A DNA stretch of 63,541 nt from Bacillota bacterium (GTDB taxonomy: Bacteria; Bacillota; Clostridia; Oscillospirales; Acutalibacteraceae). A program made the position numbers and the translations under genes. Below are positions 17,030-25,294 of the stretch, one piece after another; positions within the stretch are counted from its first letter, which is position 1; the number at the start of each line of letters is the position of its first letter. The stretch lies in contig JAEYPT010000004.1 of assembly GCA_023410445.1 (NCBI GenBank), forward strand, positions 1 to 63,541, read 5' to 3'. The notes below the pieces were generated by a model. It searched no databases. It was given only the letters and a program-made list of their open reading frames with translations, and was not told where the DNA came from.

Positions 17030-17776
17030 ATGTCAGGCCATTCAAAATGGAATAATATTAAACGGAAAAAAGAAAAGACTGACGGCGCGAGAGCCAAGGT
17101 CTTTACGAAAATAGGGCGTGAGCTTGCCGTTGCCGTAAAAGAGGGCGGCGGGCCCGATCCAACCTCGAATTCCAGGCTGCGGGACTGCATTGCCAAAGCA
17201 AAGGCTGCGAATGTCCCGAACGACAATATTGAGCGAATCGTTAAAAAGGCCGCCGGAGACGGGGACGATACGAAATACGAGACCATTACCTACGAGGGGT
17301 ACGGTCCGAACGGCGTGGCGGTGATTGTAGAATCCCTTACCGACAACCGGAACCGCACGGCGGGCGATGTGCGGCATTATTTCGATAAATTCGGCGGGAA
17401 CCTCGGCACCACCGGTTGCGTATCCTTTCTGTTTGCTCAAAAAGGCGTTATCGTCATTGAGCGTGAAGGGCGCGACGAAGACAAGGTAATGGAGGACAGT
17501 CTTGAGGCCGGTGCATCGGATTTTCAGGCGGACGAAGATGTGTTTGAAATCTATACGGAGCCGGATGACTTCAGCGGCGTTCTGGCCGATCTTGAGAAGA
17601 AAGGCTATGAATTCGTGTCGGCGGAGGTCGAGATGGTCCCGAATACCATGACGGTGATTCCGGATGAAGACGCCAGAGTGAAAATGCAGCGCCTTCTGGA
17701 TGCGCTGGAAGATAACGACGACGTTCAGAACGTATGGAACAACTGGGATAATCCGGACTCGGACGAAGAAGACTAA
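17030..17776 (+). CDS. yebC: YebC/PmpR-family regulator or translation factor
   Basis: A 248-residue cytoplasmic protein with the unmistakable N-terminus MSGHSKWNNIKRKKEKTDG, then RAKVFTKIGREL and the central GPNGVAV block. Members have been described as DNA-binding regulators and as factors relieving ribosome stalling; the sequence does not decide between them. The ATG at 17030 has GGAGG eight bases upstream. The acidic C-terminal tail is normal for the family. The pseudokinase gene follows 41 bases downstream. Confidence 0.95.
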   Translation: MSGHSKWNNIKRKKEKTDGARAKVFTKIGRELAVAVKEGGGPDPTSNSRLRDCIAKAKAANVPNDNIERIVKKAAGDGDDTKYETITYEGYGPNGVAVIVESLTDNRNRTAGDVRHYFDKFGGNLGTTGCVSFLFAQKGVIVIEREGRDEDKVMEDSLEAGASDFQADEDVFEIYTEPDDFSGVLADLEKKGYEFVSAEVEMVPNTMTVIPDEDARVKMQRLLDALEDNDDVQNVWNNWDNPDSDEED

Positions 17777-17817
17777 TCCATCGGAGCTGGTTTTATTAGC
17801 AGTACGGAGGCGGCAGA

Positions 17818-19560
17818 ATGGCAGACTTCGGAAATCTGTGTATGAACTGCATGTCCGATATAAACGGGCAAACGGTTTGCCCGCACTGCGGCAGCGATGG
17901 CAGTATGCCGCAGATGGCTCATGCCCTGCCGCTTCGCACTTTGCTGCAGCATCGCTATATCGTGGGGGCTGCTCAACGGGAAAACGGCGAGGGAATTACT
18001 TATATCGGTTATGATACCGCCCTGAAAACGCCGGTCGAGCTTCGCGAGTTTTTTCCGCAGACCTTCTGCGAACGTGCGGAGGATTCGGTGAGCGTGCGCG
18101 TACTCGGTGGGAGCGAGGTTGTTTTTGATGAATGCCTGAGCGCATTCCTCAGATATTCGCGGGAAGTTGCGCACATGCGCGAACTTTCCGCGATTGTTTC
18201 AATTTACGACATTTTTGAAGAGAATCATACGGCTTATACGGTATCAGAATGGGACGAAAGTATTACCCTGCGGTATTTTGTCGAGCGAAGCGGGGGAAAT
18301 CTGGAATGGAACGCGGCGCGTCAGCTGTTCATGCCGGTTCTTTCGGCGTTAAGCGTCCTGCACGGAAACGGGGTGTGCCACCTTGGAATTTCGCCCGATA
18401 CCCTGCTCATTTATCAGGACGGCAAAATGAAGCTCGGCAGCTTTTACACCAATACCGTCCGGCAGATGGACACCGACATTCCACCCGATCTTGTGGAAGG
18501 CTGCGCGGCAATCGAACAGTATGTGATGGACTATAAGCCGGATGAAGCGACGGATGTTTATGGGTTTGCGGCGTCCCTTTTCTATGCTCTGACGGGTTCG
18601 CTGCCTCCAAGCGCACTGAAGCGCCGTTCGGACCCGCGGCTGATGATTCCCACCGGGATTCTTCATGCCCTTCCGCCCTGCGTTGTGACCGCTCTTGCCG
18701 ATGCGCTGCAGGTTTCGCCTGATAAGCGCACTTCCACGTTTGAACGGCTGCGGGGCGAGTTCGCGGCAGTTCCCGCGGTTACCGCCGCGCTGGAGGAGAA
18801 TCAGCACCGTCCCGGGGTGAAAGCCGGCGCGTCGAAGAAGAGGAAGAAGCAAGTCCCCGGCTTTGTGTGGGTTCTGACCTCCTGTATTATCATGCTTGCC
18901 GTATTTACGGGGGCGGGGCTGCTGTGGATGTGGAAATCCGGTACAAATGTTCTGAACTTTCCAGCCGAAACGTCCTCTGCGGCGAGTGCGACCTCTGATT
19001 CCGCCTTGCTGGAAGCGAAGGAGGCTGCTTCCTCGGGAGCCGACCTGATCGACACCCCCAATTTGGTGGGGCAGAATTATCAGTCGCTTACCGCTCAGGA
19101 GTCTTCTCAGGATTCCGACAGCTCGGATTATCAGATTCTGCTTTCTTCTAAGCAGTTCAGCGATACGGTTCCGGCGGACTGCATCATTTCTCAACAGCCG
19201 GCGGCGGGCGGCAAAATGATGAAGGGGACGGCGATCGTTGTTGTCGTCAGTCAGGGAGCGGCCGTGAGGGTCCTTCCTGCCATCGCGGGGAAAACGCTGG
19301 CCGACGCTTCCGCGGCAGTTACATCGGCGGGCTTTATCCCGACGAAAGAGTCTGCTTTCAGCGATACTGTCCCGGCCGACCGCGTGATCGGCTACAAAAG
19401 CGTCCGAGAGGGCAGCCAGATGGCGTATGGCTCTAAGGTCGTAATTCTGCTGAGCCTTGGGCCGGACCCGACAAAGGCTTCTTCCGGGGCGTCTTCAACG
19501 GCTTCTTCCGGTACAAAGACCAGTTCCGGAACAAAGTCAAGTTCCGGAGCAGCACACTGA
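17818..19560 (+). CDS. Zinc-ribbon, pseudokinase, transmembrane, PASTA-domain protein
   Basis: 580 residues. An N-terminal zinc ribbon (C8, C11, C21, C24) is followed by a Ser/Thr-kinase-like fold (about 45-320), a cytoplasmic basic stretch, one transmembrane helix (348-372), and two PASTA-like repeats outside the cell (about 410-475 and 480-555), then a Ser/Thr-rich tail. The kinase hallmarks are lost. The beta-3 lysine is Arg76 in VELREFFP, HRD has become HLGIS (188-192, no Asp), and DFG has become LGSF. Catalysis is therefore unlikely. The PASTA repeats suggest binding of peptidoglycan or muropeptide and an allosteric or scaffold role. GGAGG sits seven bases before the ATG. Confidence 0.85.
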   Translation: MADFGNLCMNCMSDINGQTVCPHCGSDGSMPQMAHALPLRTLLQHRYIVGAAQRENGEGITYIGYDTALKTPVELREFFPQTFCERAEDSVSVRVLGGSEVVFDECLSAFLRYSREVAHMRELSAIVSIYDIFEENHTAYTVSEWDESITLRYFVERSGGNLEWNAARQLFMPVLSALSVLHGNGVCHLGISPDTLLIYQDGKMKLGSFYTNTVRQMDTDIPPDLVEGCAAIEQYVMDYKPDEATDVYGFAASLFYALTGSLPPSALKRRSDPRLMIPTGILHALPPCVVTALADALQVSPDKRTSTFERLRGEFAAVPAVTAALEENQHRPGVKAGASKKRKKQVPGFVWVLTSCIIMLAVFTGAGLLWMWKSGTNVLNFPAETSSAASATSDSALLEAKEAASSGADLIDTPNLVGQNYQSLTAQESSQDSDSSDYQILLSSKQFSDTVPADCIISQQPAAGGKMMKGTAIVVVVSQGAAVRVLPAIAGKTLADASAAVTSAGFIPTKESAFSDTVPADRVIGYKSVREGSQMAYGSKVVILLSLGPDPTKASSGASSTASSGTKTSSGTKSSSGAAH

Positions 19561-19574
19561 AACGAAAAAAGAAA

Positions 19575-19605
19575 TGCCCCGCGTTTCCATTTGAAACGCG
19601 GGGCA
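19575..19605. terminator. Terminator between convergent genes
   Basis: TGCCCCGCGTTTC pairs with GAAACGCGGGGCA (13 bp) around CATTT, 14 bases after the pseudokinase stop and facing rpsR. Confidence 0.85.
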
Positions 19606-19636
19606 TATTGCATTCTAAAATTTCTTCAACCCAAAC

Positions 19637-19909
19637 TCAGTCGCTGCTGAAGGGCAGGAGAGCCAGATGACGGGCACGCTTGATCGCAATGGTCAGCTCG
19701 CGCTGATGATGCGCACAGGTTCCGGTCACTCTGCGGGGAAGAATTTTTGCGCGCTCCGAAATGAAGCGGCGCAGCTTGGCGACATCCTTATAGTCGATAA
19801 AGTCGACCTTGTCCGCACAGAAGCTGCAAACTTTTTTATGCCCCTTGCGACCACCCGAACGGCGGTCTCTGTCGGGTCTGTCGCTTCTGTCGTTTCTATA
19901 ATCAGCCAT
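19637..19909 (-). CDS. rpsR: 30S ribosomal protein S18
   Basis: A 90-residue S18. It has the basic N-terminus, the CSFC motif (residues 29-32) plus CAHHQ, which marks a zinc-binding C+ version, and the conserved FISERAKILPRRVTGTC core. AAAGGAGG precedes the ATG. It is the third gene of rpsF-ssb-rpsR and lies just before a strong hairpin. Confidence 0.97.
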   Translation of the reverse strand: MADYRNDRSDRPDRDRRSGGRKGHKKVCSFCADKVDFIDYKDVAKLRRFISERAKILPRRVTGTCAHHQRELTIAIKRARHLALLPFSSD

Positions 19910-19950
19910 GGAAAAACCTCCTTTTTATTCAATCAGTTAAACGGAAGAAC

Positions 19951-20415
19951 TCAGAACGGCAAATCGTCATCGGACGGCATTTCTTCAAAATCGCCCGTGT
20001 TGCCGTTTGTGTAGGCGGGAGCCGGCTGTTGCACGCCGTGTTCTGCTTCATTGCCTTCCGGCCTGGCGGAAGGATAACCGGAGGGGCCGCTTTCCCGTTT
20101 CGGTTCGGCAAAATGGACATTGTCGGCGATGATTTCAACCGCCTTGCGTTTGTTGCCGTCCTTGTCGGTATAGGTGCGGGTCTGAATAGCCCCCTGCACG
20201 GCGGCAAGCTGTCCCTTTCGGAAATACTTGCACACAAACTCGGCGGTGTTGCGCCAAGCGACAATATCGACAAAATCCGTCTGGCGTTCCGTTCCGGATT
20301 TCACATAGGAACGGTCTACCGCAATGGTAAAGCTTGTAACGGAAACCCCATTCGGCGTATGCCTGAGTTCCGGGTCGGCTACCAGTCTGCCCATCAGAAC
20401 AGCGACATTAAGCAT
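19951..20415 (-). CDS. ssb: Single-stranded DNA-binding protein
   Basis: A 154-residue SSB with an N-terminal OB fold (MLNVAVLMGRLVADPELRHT, then FTIAVDR and FVDIVAWRNTAEFV), a Gly/Pro-rich linker and the acidic tip DDDLPF that recruits repair and replication partners. It starts 6 bases after rpsF ends, in the conserved rpsF-ssb-rpsR operon. Confidence 0.97.
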   Translation of the reverse strand: MLNVAVLMGRLVADPELRHTPNGVSVTSFTIAVDRSYVKSGTERQTDFVDIVAWRNTAEFVCKYFRKGQLAAVQGAIQTRTYTDKDGNKRKAVEIIADNVHFAEPKRESGPSGYPSARPEGNEAEHGVQQPAPAYTNGNTGDFEEMPSDDDLPF

Positions 20416-20421
20416 TATCGG

Positions 20422-20766
20422 TCACGCTTCCTTTTTCTCTTCCGTCTTCACTTTCTTCGGAGCTTTTTTCGGCGCCTCTTTCTTAATGATCAGAGAACGC
20501 AGAACACCGTCGGTAATGTTGTAGATACGGTCCAGCTCTGCGGTGAATTCCGGAGAACTGGTGAATCCGATCAGCGTATAGTGGCCTTCTTCTTCCTTGT
20601 TGATCGGATAGGCCAGTCTGCGCTTGCCCCATTCATCAACAGTGTCGATGACGCCGTTTGCTGTGATCAGATCCTTGAACTTTTGCACCATTGCCGCGAT
20701 TCCGTCTTCTCCGAGCTTTGTCGAAAGAATAAAAACGGTCTCATAGGAAATCTTTACATCAGACAT
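20422..20766 (-). CDS. rpsF: 30S ribosomal protein S6
   Basis: A 114-residue S6 with the typical YETVFILSTKLGED start, the WGKRRLAYPINKEEEGHYTLI core and a Lys/Ala/Glu-rich tail. AGGAGGTGTAACA precedes the ATG. S6 pairs with S18 in the ribosome. A hairpin in the leader may be the site where the S6:S18 pair represses its own operon. Confidence 0.97.
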   Translation of the reverse strand: MSDVKISYETVFILSTKLGEDGIAAMVQKFKDLITANGVIDTVDEWGKRRLAYPINKEEEGHYTLIGFTSSPEFTAELDRIYNITDGVLRSLIIKKEAPKKAPKKVKTEEKKEA

Positions 20767-20791
20767 TGTTACACCTCCTTTTGGACATAAG

Positions 20792-20814
20792 GCTCCGGGC
20801 GGAATGTCCGGAGC
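20792..20814 (-). promoter_or_regulatory. Candidate S6:S18-binding leader hairpin
   Basis: In the rpsF leader, GCTCCGG and CCGGAGC pair around ACATTCCGC on the minus strand. A CCG in the loop recalls the S6:S18 leader motif known in Firmicutes. A second small hairpin (AAGCCG/CGGCTT) lies at 20823-20840. Confidence 0.45.
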
Positions 20815-20849
20815 AAGGATAAAAGCCGCAAATACGGCTTAACGTTCTA

Positions 20850-20877
20850 ATTATATCAGGTAAAACGGATTTGTCAA
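20850..20877 (-). promoter_or_regulatory. Promoter of rpsF-ssb-rpsR
   Basis: Perfect TTGACA and TATAAT boxes on the minus strand are 16 bp apart and start only 16 bases after the galU stop codon. Confidence 0.85.
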
Positions 20878-20892
20878 GGAATCTTGCCGGAT

Positions 20893-21768
20893 TCACAGGT
20901 TTTTGCAGAATTCTTTCAGGTAAGAACGGAAATCCTGTCCGATTTCCGGGTGCTGAAGCGCCACTTCCACCTGAGCTTTCATAATTCCCAGTTTATTGCC
21001 CATGTCGTAGCGTTTCCCCGTGAATTCCACGGCGATCATCCCGTCTCTGCGGGCAAGCGTTTTCATGGCGTCCGTCAACTGAATCTCGCCGCCTGCGCCG
21101 GGGTCGGTGCTGTCCAGAATATCGAAGATTTCCGGGGTAAGCACGCAGCGGCCAAGAATGGAATAGAGCGACATGATTTTGTCCGGTGCCGGCTTTTCAA
21201 TCATATCCGTGCATTTGAAAAGATTGTCGTGCAGAGGGTCCACCTTGAGGGAACTGTACTTCGAAATGGCTTCCTTGGAAACCTGGTTGACGCCGAGCAC
21301 TCCCAGACCGTATTCCTCATAAGCGCGAATCAACTGGGCGCAGGCGGGGTCTTCGCCGATGATAACGTCGTCGCCGTAAAGCACTGCAAACGGTTCGTCC
21401 CCAATGAAGGAGCGGGCACAGTTCACGGCGTGGCCAAGACCGCGGGTTTCCTTCTGGCGGACAAAATAGATGTTTGCCTTGTGGGCGATCGAAATAATTT
21501 CGTCGAGAATTTTTTCCTTTTCCGGGCCGCTCCGTCCAAGCCGTCCCTCCAACTCCGGCACGCGGTCAAAATGGTCCTCAATCAGGCCCTTGCCGCGGTT
21601 GGTGATAATCAGAATGTCCGTGATGCCGGATTGCACCGCCTCTTCAACAATGTATTGAATTGCCGGCTTGTCCACAATGGGCAGCATTTCCTTCGGCATG
21701 GATTTGGTGGCGGGAAGTACACGCGTACCCAATCCCGCAGCAGGTATGACGGCCTTTGTGACTTTCAT
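20893..21768 (-). CDS. galU: UTP-glucose-1-phosphate uridylyltransferase
   Basis: A 291-residue nucleotidyltransferase. The substrate loop GLGTRVLPATKSMPKEMLP (residues 12-30), VDKPAIQYIVEEA and the LGHAVNCAR block are all GalU hallmarks. It makes UDP-glucose for cell-surface glycans. GAGGAG precedes the ATG. The gene follows the zinc-ribbon membrane protein by 29 bases and may be its operon partner. No terminator separates it from the rpsF promoter. Confidence 0.96.
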   Translation of the reverse strand: MKVTKAVIPAAGLGTRVLPATKSMPKEMLPIVDKPAIQYIVEEAVQSGITDILIITNRGKGLIEDHFDRVPELEGRLGRSGPEKEKILDEIISIAHKANIYFVRQKETRGLGHAVNCARSFIGDEPFAVLYGDDVIIGEDPACAQLIRAYEEYGLGVLGVNQVSKEAISKYSSLKVDPLHDNLFKCTDMIEKPAPDKIMSLYSILGRCVLTPEIFDILDSTDPGAGGEIQLTDAMKTLARRDGMIAVEFTGKRYDMGNKLGIMKAQVEVALQHPEIGQDFRSYLKEFCKNL

Positions 21769-21797
21769 ACGTTAGTACACACTCCTCGTAATCTATA

Positions 21798-22838
21798 TTA
21801 CAGAATGATATTGGGCAGATAAAAAAGAACCAGATAGCAGATTCCAATGCAGACGGCCAGCGGCATGTTAACTCCGCCTTCCTGCTGCATGCCGATTGCC
21901 GTATCGGCAGGGGTGCCTGCCTTGCTGTGAATTGCACTGATCCGCCCGATACAGCGGTTAAAGTACATTTTGTTTGCGGTGAACCCGCAGACCAACATTA
22001 TGGTCAGCTGAACGACGAATACGATAAACGGGACAAGAAGCCAAAACATTTTTTGGGGCGGCAGTGCGGAAATCAGGTCCATCAGCTTTTCAATCTGATC
22101 GCTGTTCGGCGAAAAGTTATCCGGCGTGATTCCGGTCTGCAGCAAAAGTGCGTTGTAAAGAGGGGAAAGAAACTGCTGAGAGATATAGATATAAGCTATG
22201 TAAACCGCAAACATAGCCGATGTGACCACTGCGCCTACTTTATAAAGCTTCCGGTACAGAAACCAGGCGCCGGGCACGAGAAAAGCGCAGAAATTGAAGC
22301 GATTTCGCCCCATCCGGTTTAAGCCGAGAAAAGTCGGCAGATAATATTGCGTATTGTTTTGCACAAACTTCGCTACATCGCCGACGGGAACGCCGTTAAT
22401 CTGCTCGTCCGGGGCGATTCCCGCGGTCGGGTCGAACGGAAAAGGCATGGGCCCGCCCGGGTATCCGGTCGGGGGAGGGTAGGCGCCGGGAGGGACATCC
22501 CCCGTACCCGGTCCACCGAACGGAATACCCCAAGCATTTCCGGACGGCTCCATGAGGGGCTGGCCGCAGTGTTCACAGAACAGAGCCTTTTCCGAATTCA
22601 TATATCCGCAGCGAGGGCAGCGCTTTGAGCGGTCTGATTCCTGAGGGGCCTCTGTATCCTGCCTGTGGGCGGACCATGCATCCGGCGTGCCGTGCCGGTC
22701 CTTGTAAACGCATTCGCCCTTTTGCAGATAACAATCCCGGTGATAGGGAGCGCCGCACTGCGGGCAGACGACGATGTCGTCTCCCTCAACGAACGGCTTT
22801 CCGCAGACCGGGCATTTCATTCCGATATAATTTGCCAT
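21798..22838 (-). CDS. Zinc-ribbon membrane protein (RING-like N-terminus, DUF2628-like C-terminus)
   Basis: 346 residues. Two N-terminal Cys-rich modules (C9, C12, C25, C28, H33/C36; then CPRCGYMNSEKALFCEHCG near 80) are followed by a Pro/Gly-rich linker and three to four transmembrane helices in the C-terminal half. The helical part fits the DUF2628 group, which are inner-membrane proteins of unknown function. The ATG at 22838 has AGGAGG eight bases upstream and a promoter just beyond; 54 further codons upstream are not family-like. No activity can be assigned. Confidence 0.78.
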   Translation of the reverse strand: MANYIGMKCPVCGKPFVEGDDIVVCPQCGAPYHRDCYLQKGECVYKDRHGTPDAWSAHRQDTEAPQESDRSKRCPRCGYMNSEKALFCEHCGQPLMEPSGNAWGIPFGGPGTGDVPPGAYPPPTGYPGGPMPFPFDPTAGIAPDEQINGVPVGDVAKFVQNNTQYYLPTFLGLNRMGRNRFNFCAFLVPGAWFLYRKLYKVGAVVTSAMFAVYIAYIYISQQFLSPLYNALLLQTGITPDNFSPNSDQIEKLMDLISALPPQKMFWLLVPFIVFVVQLTIMLVCGFTANKMYFNRCIGRISAIHSKAGTPADTAIGMQQEGGVNMPLAVCIGICYLVLFYLPNIIL

Positions 22839-22860
22839 ATCTGAGCCTCCTTCTACTGAC

Positions 22861-22889
22861 ATTGTATAAGACTTTTGCGGAAACTTCAA
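22861..22889 (-). promoter_or_regulatory. Promoter of the zinc-ribbon protein and galU
   Basis: TTGAAG and TACAAT on the minus strand are 17 bp apart, about 23 bases before the ATG at 22838. Confidence 0.6.
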
Positions 22890-23008
22890 TCTTTTCCGCA
22901 ATAAGTTTTCAGGGAATTCATAAATTGCCCCGGCTTGCCGACGCTTCCCGTTTCCCATATCCTGCCCGAGTGAACCGGCGCAATTCCCGCCGCCAGGCAA
23001 AGAAATTT

Positions 23009-23037
23009 TTGACTTTCCATGGGAAATATCTTATAAT
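23009..23037 (+). promoter_or_regulatory. Promoter of prfB
   Basis: TTGACT and TATAAT are 17 bp apart. Transcription would start near 23044, which rules out the GTG at 23043 as start codon. Confidence 0.75.
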
Positions 23038-23072
23038 CAATCGTGACTAAATTTGAACCGAGGATGGATGGT

Positions 23073-24182
23073 ATGCTGCAATTTGAAGAACTGAGGCTTG
23101 CGCTGCAGGGCCTTGAACCGGATCTGAAGGATCTGCGCGAAGCGATCGGGCCCGAGGCTCTGCGAAAGGAAATCGAGGAGTTGGACCAGAAGGCTACCGC
23201 TCCGGATTTCTGGAACGATATGGAAAAGTCGCAGAAGATCCTGCAGCGTTCCAGTTCTCTGAAAAATAAAATCGAATCGTTCGACCACCTGAAAAGCGCC
23301 TACGACGATCTGCTGGCGCTGATCGAGCTTGCGGATGAGGAGGGCGACCTCACTCTGCTGCCGCAGGCGCAGGAGGAATTTGAGAAATTTCGCACCGAGC
23401 TGGAAGCGCAGCGGCTGGGAACTCTTCTGCTCGGCGAATACGACGCAAAGAACGCAATCCTCACGTTCCACGCCGGTGCCGGCGGCACCGAGGCACAGGA
23501 TTGGGCCGAAATGCTGTTCCGTATGTATTGCCGCTGGGGTGAGCGCCACGGCTTTACCGTAAAGACGCTTGATTATCTGGACGGCGAAGAAGCCGGCCTG
23601 AAGAGTGCCAGCGTCCTGGTCGAAGGGGAAAACGCCTACGGTTTCCTAAAAAGTGAGGTCGGGGTTCACCGTCTGGTGCGAATCTCCCCGTTCGACGCAT
23701 CCGGCCGCAGGCATACTTCGTTTGCTTCGCTGGAGGTTATGCCGGAAATCGACGACACCATTGAAGTCGAGATTAGCCCCGACGACTTAAAGATCGATTA
23801 TTACCGCGCGAGCGGTGCGGGCGGACAGAAGGTCAACAAGACCTCCTCCGCCGTCCGTCTGACCCATATCCCGACAGGTATTGTCGTCGCCTGCCAGGTG
23901 GAGCGCAGTCAGTACCAGAACCGCGACGTCGCCATGCGAATGCTGAAATCCAAACTGATGGAAATTAAGGAACGCGAACACCTCGACAAAATCGAAGACA
24001 TCAAGGGTGTGCAGAAGGAAATTGCATGGGGCTCGCAGATCCGTTCTTATGTTTTTATGCCCTATACGCTGGTCAAAGACCACCGCACAGGCTTTGAGAC
24101 CGGAAACATCGACTCCGTTATGGACGGCGATCTGGATGGCTTCATTAACGCGTATCTGAAATCGCAAAGTCAGGCAAGCTGA
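23073..24182 (+). CDS. prfB: Peptide chain release factor 2
   Basis: A 369-residue RF2. The SPF tripeptide that reads UGA/UAA is at residues 205-207, and the GGQ peptidyl-hydrolysis motif is at 250-252 within SGAGGQKVNKTSSAVRLTH. The reading frame is continuous from the N-terminus, so the +1 programmed frameshift at an early UGA used by many bacteria is absent. The ATG at 23073 has GAGG nine bases upstream. Confidence 0.95.
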   Translation: MLQFEELRLALQGLEPDLKDLREAIGPEALRKEIEELDQKATAPDFWNDMEKSQKILQRSSSLKNKIESFDHLKSAYDDLLALIELADEEGDLTLLPQAQEEFEKFRTELEAQRLGTLLLGEYDAKNAILTFHAGAGGTEAQDWAEMLFRMYCRWGERHGFTVKTLDYLDGEEAGLKSASVLVEGENAYGFLKSEVGVHRLVRISPFDASGRRHTSFASLEVMPEIDDTIEVEISPDDLKIDYYRASGAGGQKVNKTSSAVRLTHIPTGIVVACQVERSQYQNRDVAMRMLKSKLMEIKEREHLDKIEDIKGVQKEIAWGSQIRSYVFMPYTLVKDHRTGFETGNIDSVMDGDLDGFINAYLKSQSQAS

Positions 24183-24245
24183 GCCGCGGCGCATCGCCGA
24201 AAGAAAAACCCGCCACAGAGGCGGGGCAGGTTCATTCGCTTTATG

Positions 24246-24280
24246 GGTGGGAGAGTCTTTGGATTCTCCCACCTTCTTTT
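24246..24280. terminator. Terminator between prfB and the DnaC-like gene
   Basis: GGTGGGAGA and TCTCCCACC pair and are followed by TTCTTTT. A smaller hairpin (CCCGCC/GGCGGG) lies just upstream. Confidence 0.8.
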
Positions 24281-24303
24281 ATCTAATTTCAGTAAGTACT
24301 TGC

Positions 24304-25290
24304 TTAACGAACACCCTTCATCCGCTTCTGCTGGCGGACGTCCTTTCCAACGAATACGATCCGCCGGAAACTTCCGATAATTCGGGAAGCAAAGCGTTCG
24401 GAATAATATTCCATCATTTCCCGTGTGGAAAGGTTTGTGCTGATAATGGTAGGCTTTTGCGCCATTAGGCGGGAATTGACGATATTATAGATCGCTGCGG
24501 AAGAGAAAGAGCTTTTGAATTCGGTGCCGAGGTCGTCAAGAATCAGCAGGTCGCAAGACTGCAGCAGCTCGCTGGTTTCCTCCTCCGGCTCTTTCCCAAA
24601 GTGCTCGCTTTCCAGCTTCGCAACTAGATTTCCGGCCGAGCCGTACACCACGCCGAACCCTTTCTGGATTGCCTCGTTGGCAATCGCGAGGGAGAGGTGG
24701 GTTTTCCCGAGCCCGGTTCCTCCCGTAAGAATCAGGTTGGCGGAATGCAGGCCGAAGCGTTCTGCATAGTTCTCGCAGAAACGCAGGGTGCTGCCCATGG
24801 TTTCCCGTTCGGAGGGCCGCCCGCCCTCTGCTTCATCGGAGTAAAAGTCCAGAGAAAAAGAAGTAAAGTTCGAAAGAGAAAGGGGCGTAAGTGCGTTCAG
24901 CCTCCGGCAGGCTTCTTCCCGCAGAAGACGCTTCAGGCAGGAGCACATCCTGCCGTCTATGTAGCCCATGTCTCCGCATTCCGGGCAGGTGTAGTGAGGC
25001 TCCAGCGCATCCTCCGACAAACCTGCTTTTCGCAGCAGTTCCGCAAGCAGGCTCTGTCGCAGCTGATTTTCTTCCTTCAGCTTTTGCAGAGATTCCTTTG
25101 CATTTCCGCCGCGAAGCACCGCCCGTGCGGCGGAAACAGCGGTTGAGGCAAGCTGACGTTCCGTCTCCTTCGCCTCGGGGCAGCGAAGATGGAACGCGGC
25201 GCGCCGCCGCTCAGCTTCCTCCTCGGCGTGTCTGCGCCGGTTTTGAAGAATCTGCCGGGCGGAAGTGTAAACTTCCCTTGCGTATCCCAT
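24304..25290 (-). CDS. DnaC/DnaI-type replicative helicase loader
   Basis: A 328-residue AAA+ protein. The N-terminal helical part carries a zinc-binding cluster (CPECGDMGYIDGRMCSC, about 99-115). The ATPase has Walker A GGTGLGKTH (about 180), Walker B LLILDDLGTE and sensor IISTNLS. It should deliver replicative helicase to single-stranded DNA. It starts 4 bases after the DnaD-domain gene, so initiation and loading proteins are made together. Confidence 0.92.
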   Translation of the reverse strand: MGYAREVYTSARQILQNRRRHAEEEAERRRAAFHLRCPEAKETERQLASTAVSAARAVLRGGNAKESLQKLKEENQLRQSLLAELLRKAGLSEDALEPHYTCPECGDMGYIDGRMCSCLKRLLREEACRRLNALTPLSLSNFTSFSLDFYSDEAEGGRPSERETMGSTLRFCENYAERFGLHSANLILTGGTGLGKTHLSLAIANEAIQKGFGVVYGSAGNLVAKLESEHFGKEPEEETSELLQSCDLLILDDLGTEFKSSFSSAAIYNIVNSRLMAQKPTIISTNLSTREMMEYYSERFASRIIGSFRRIVFVGKDVRQQKRMKGVR

Positions 25291-25294
25291 TTCT

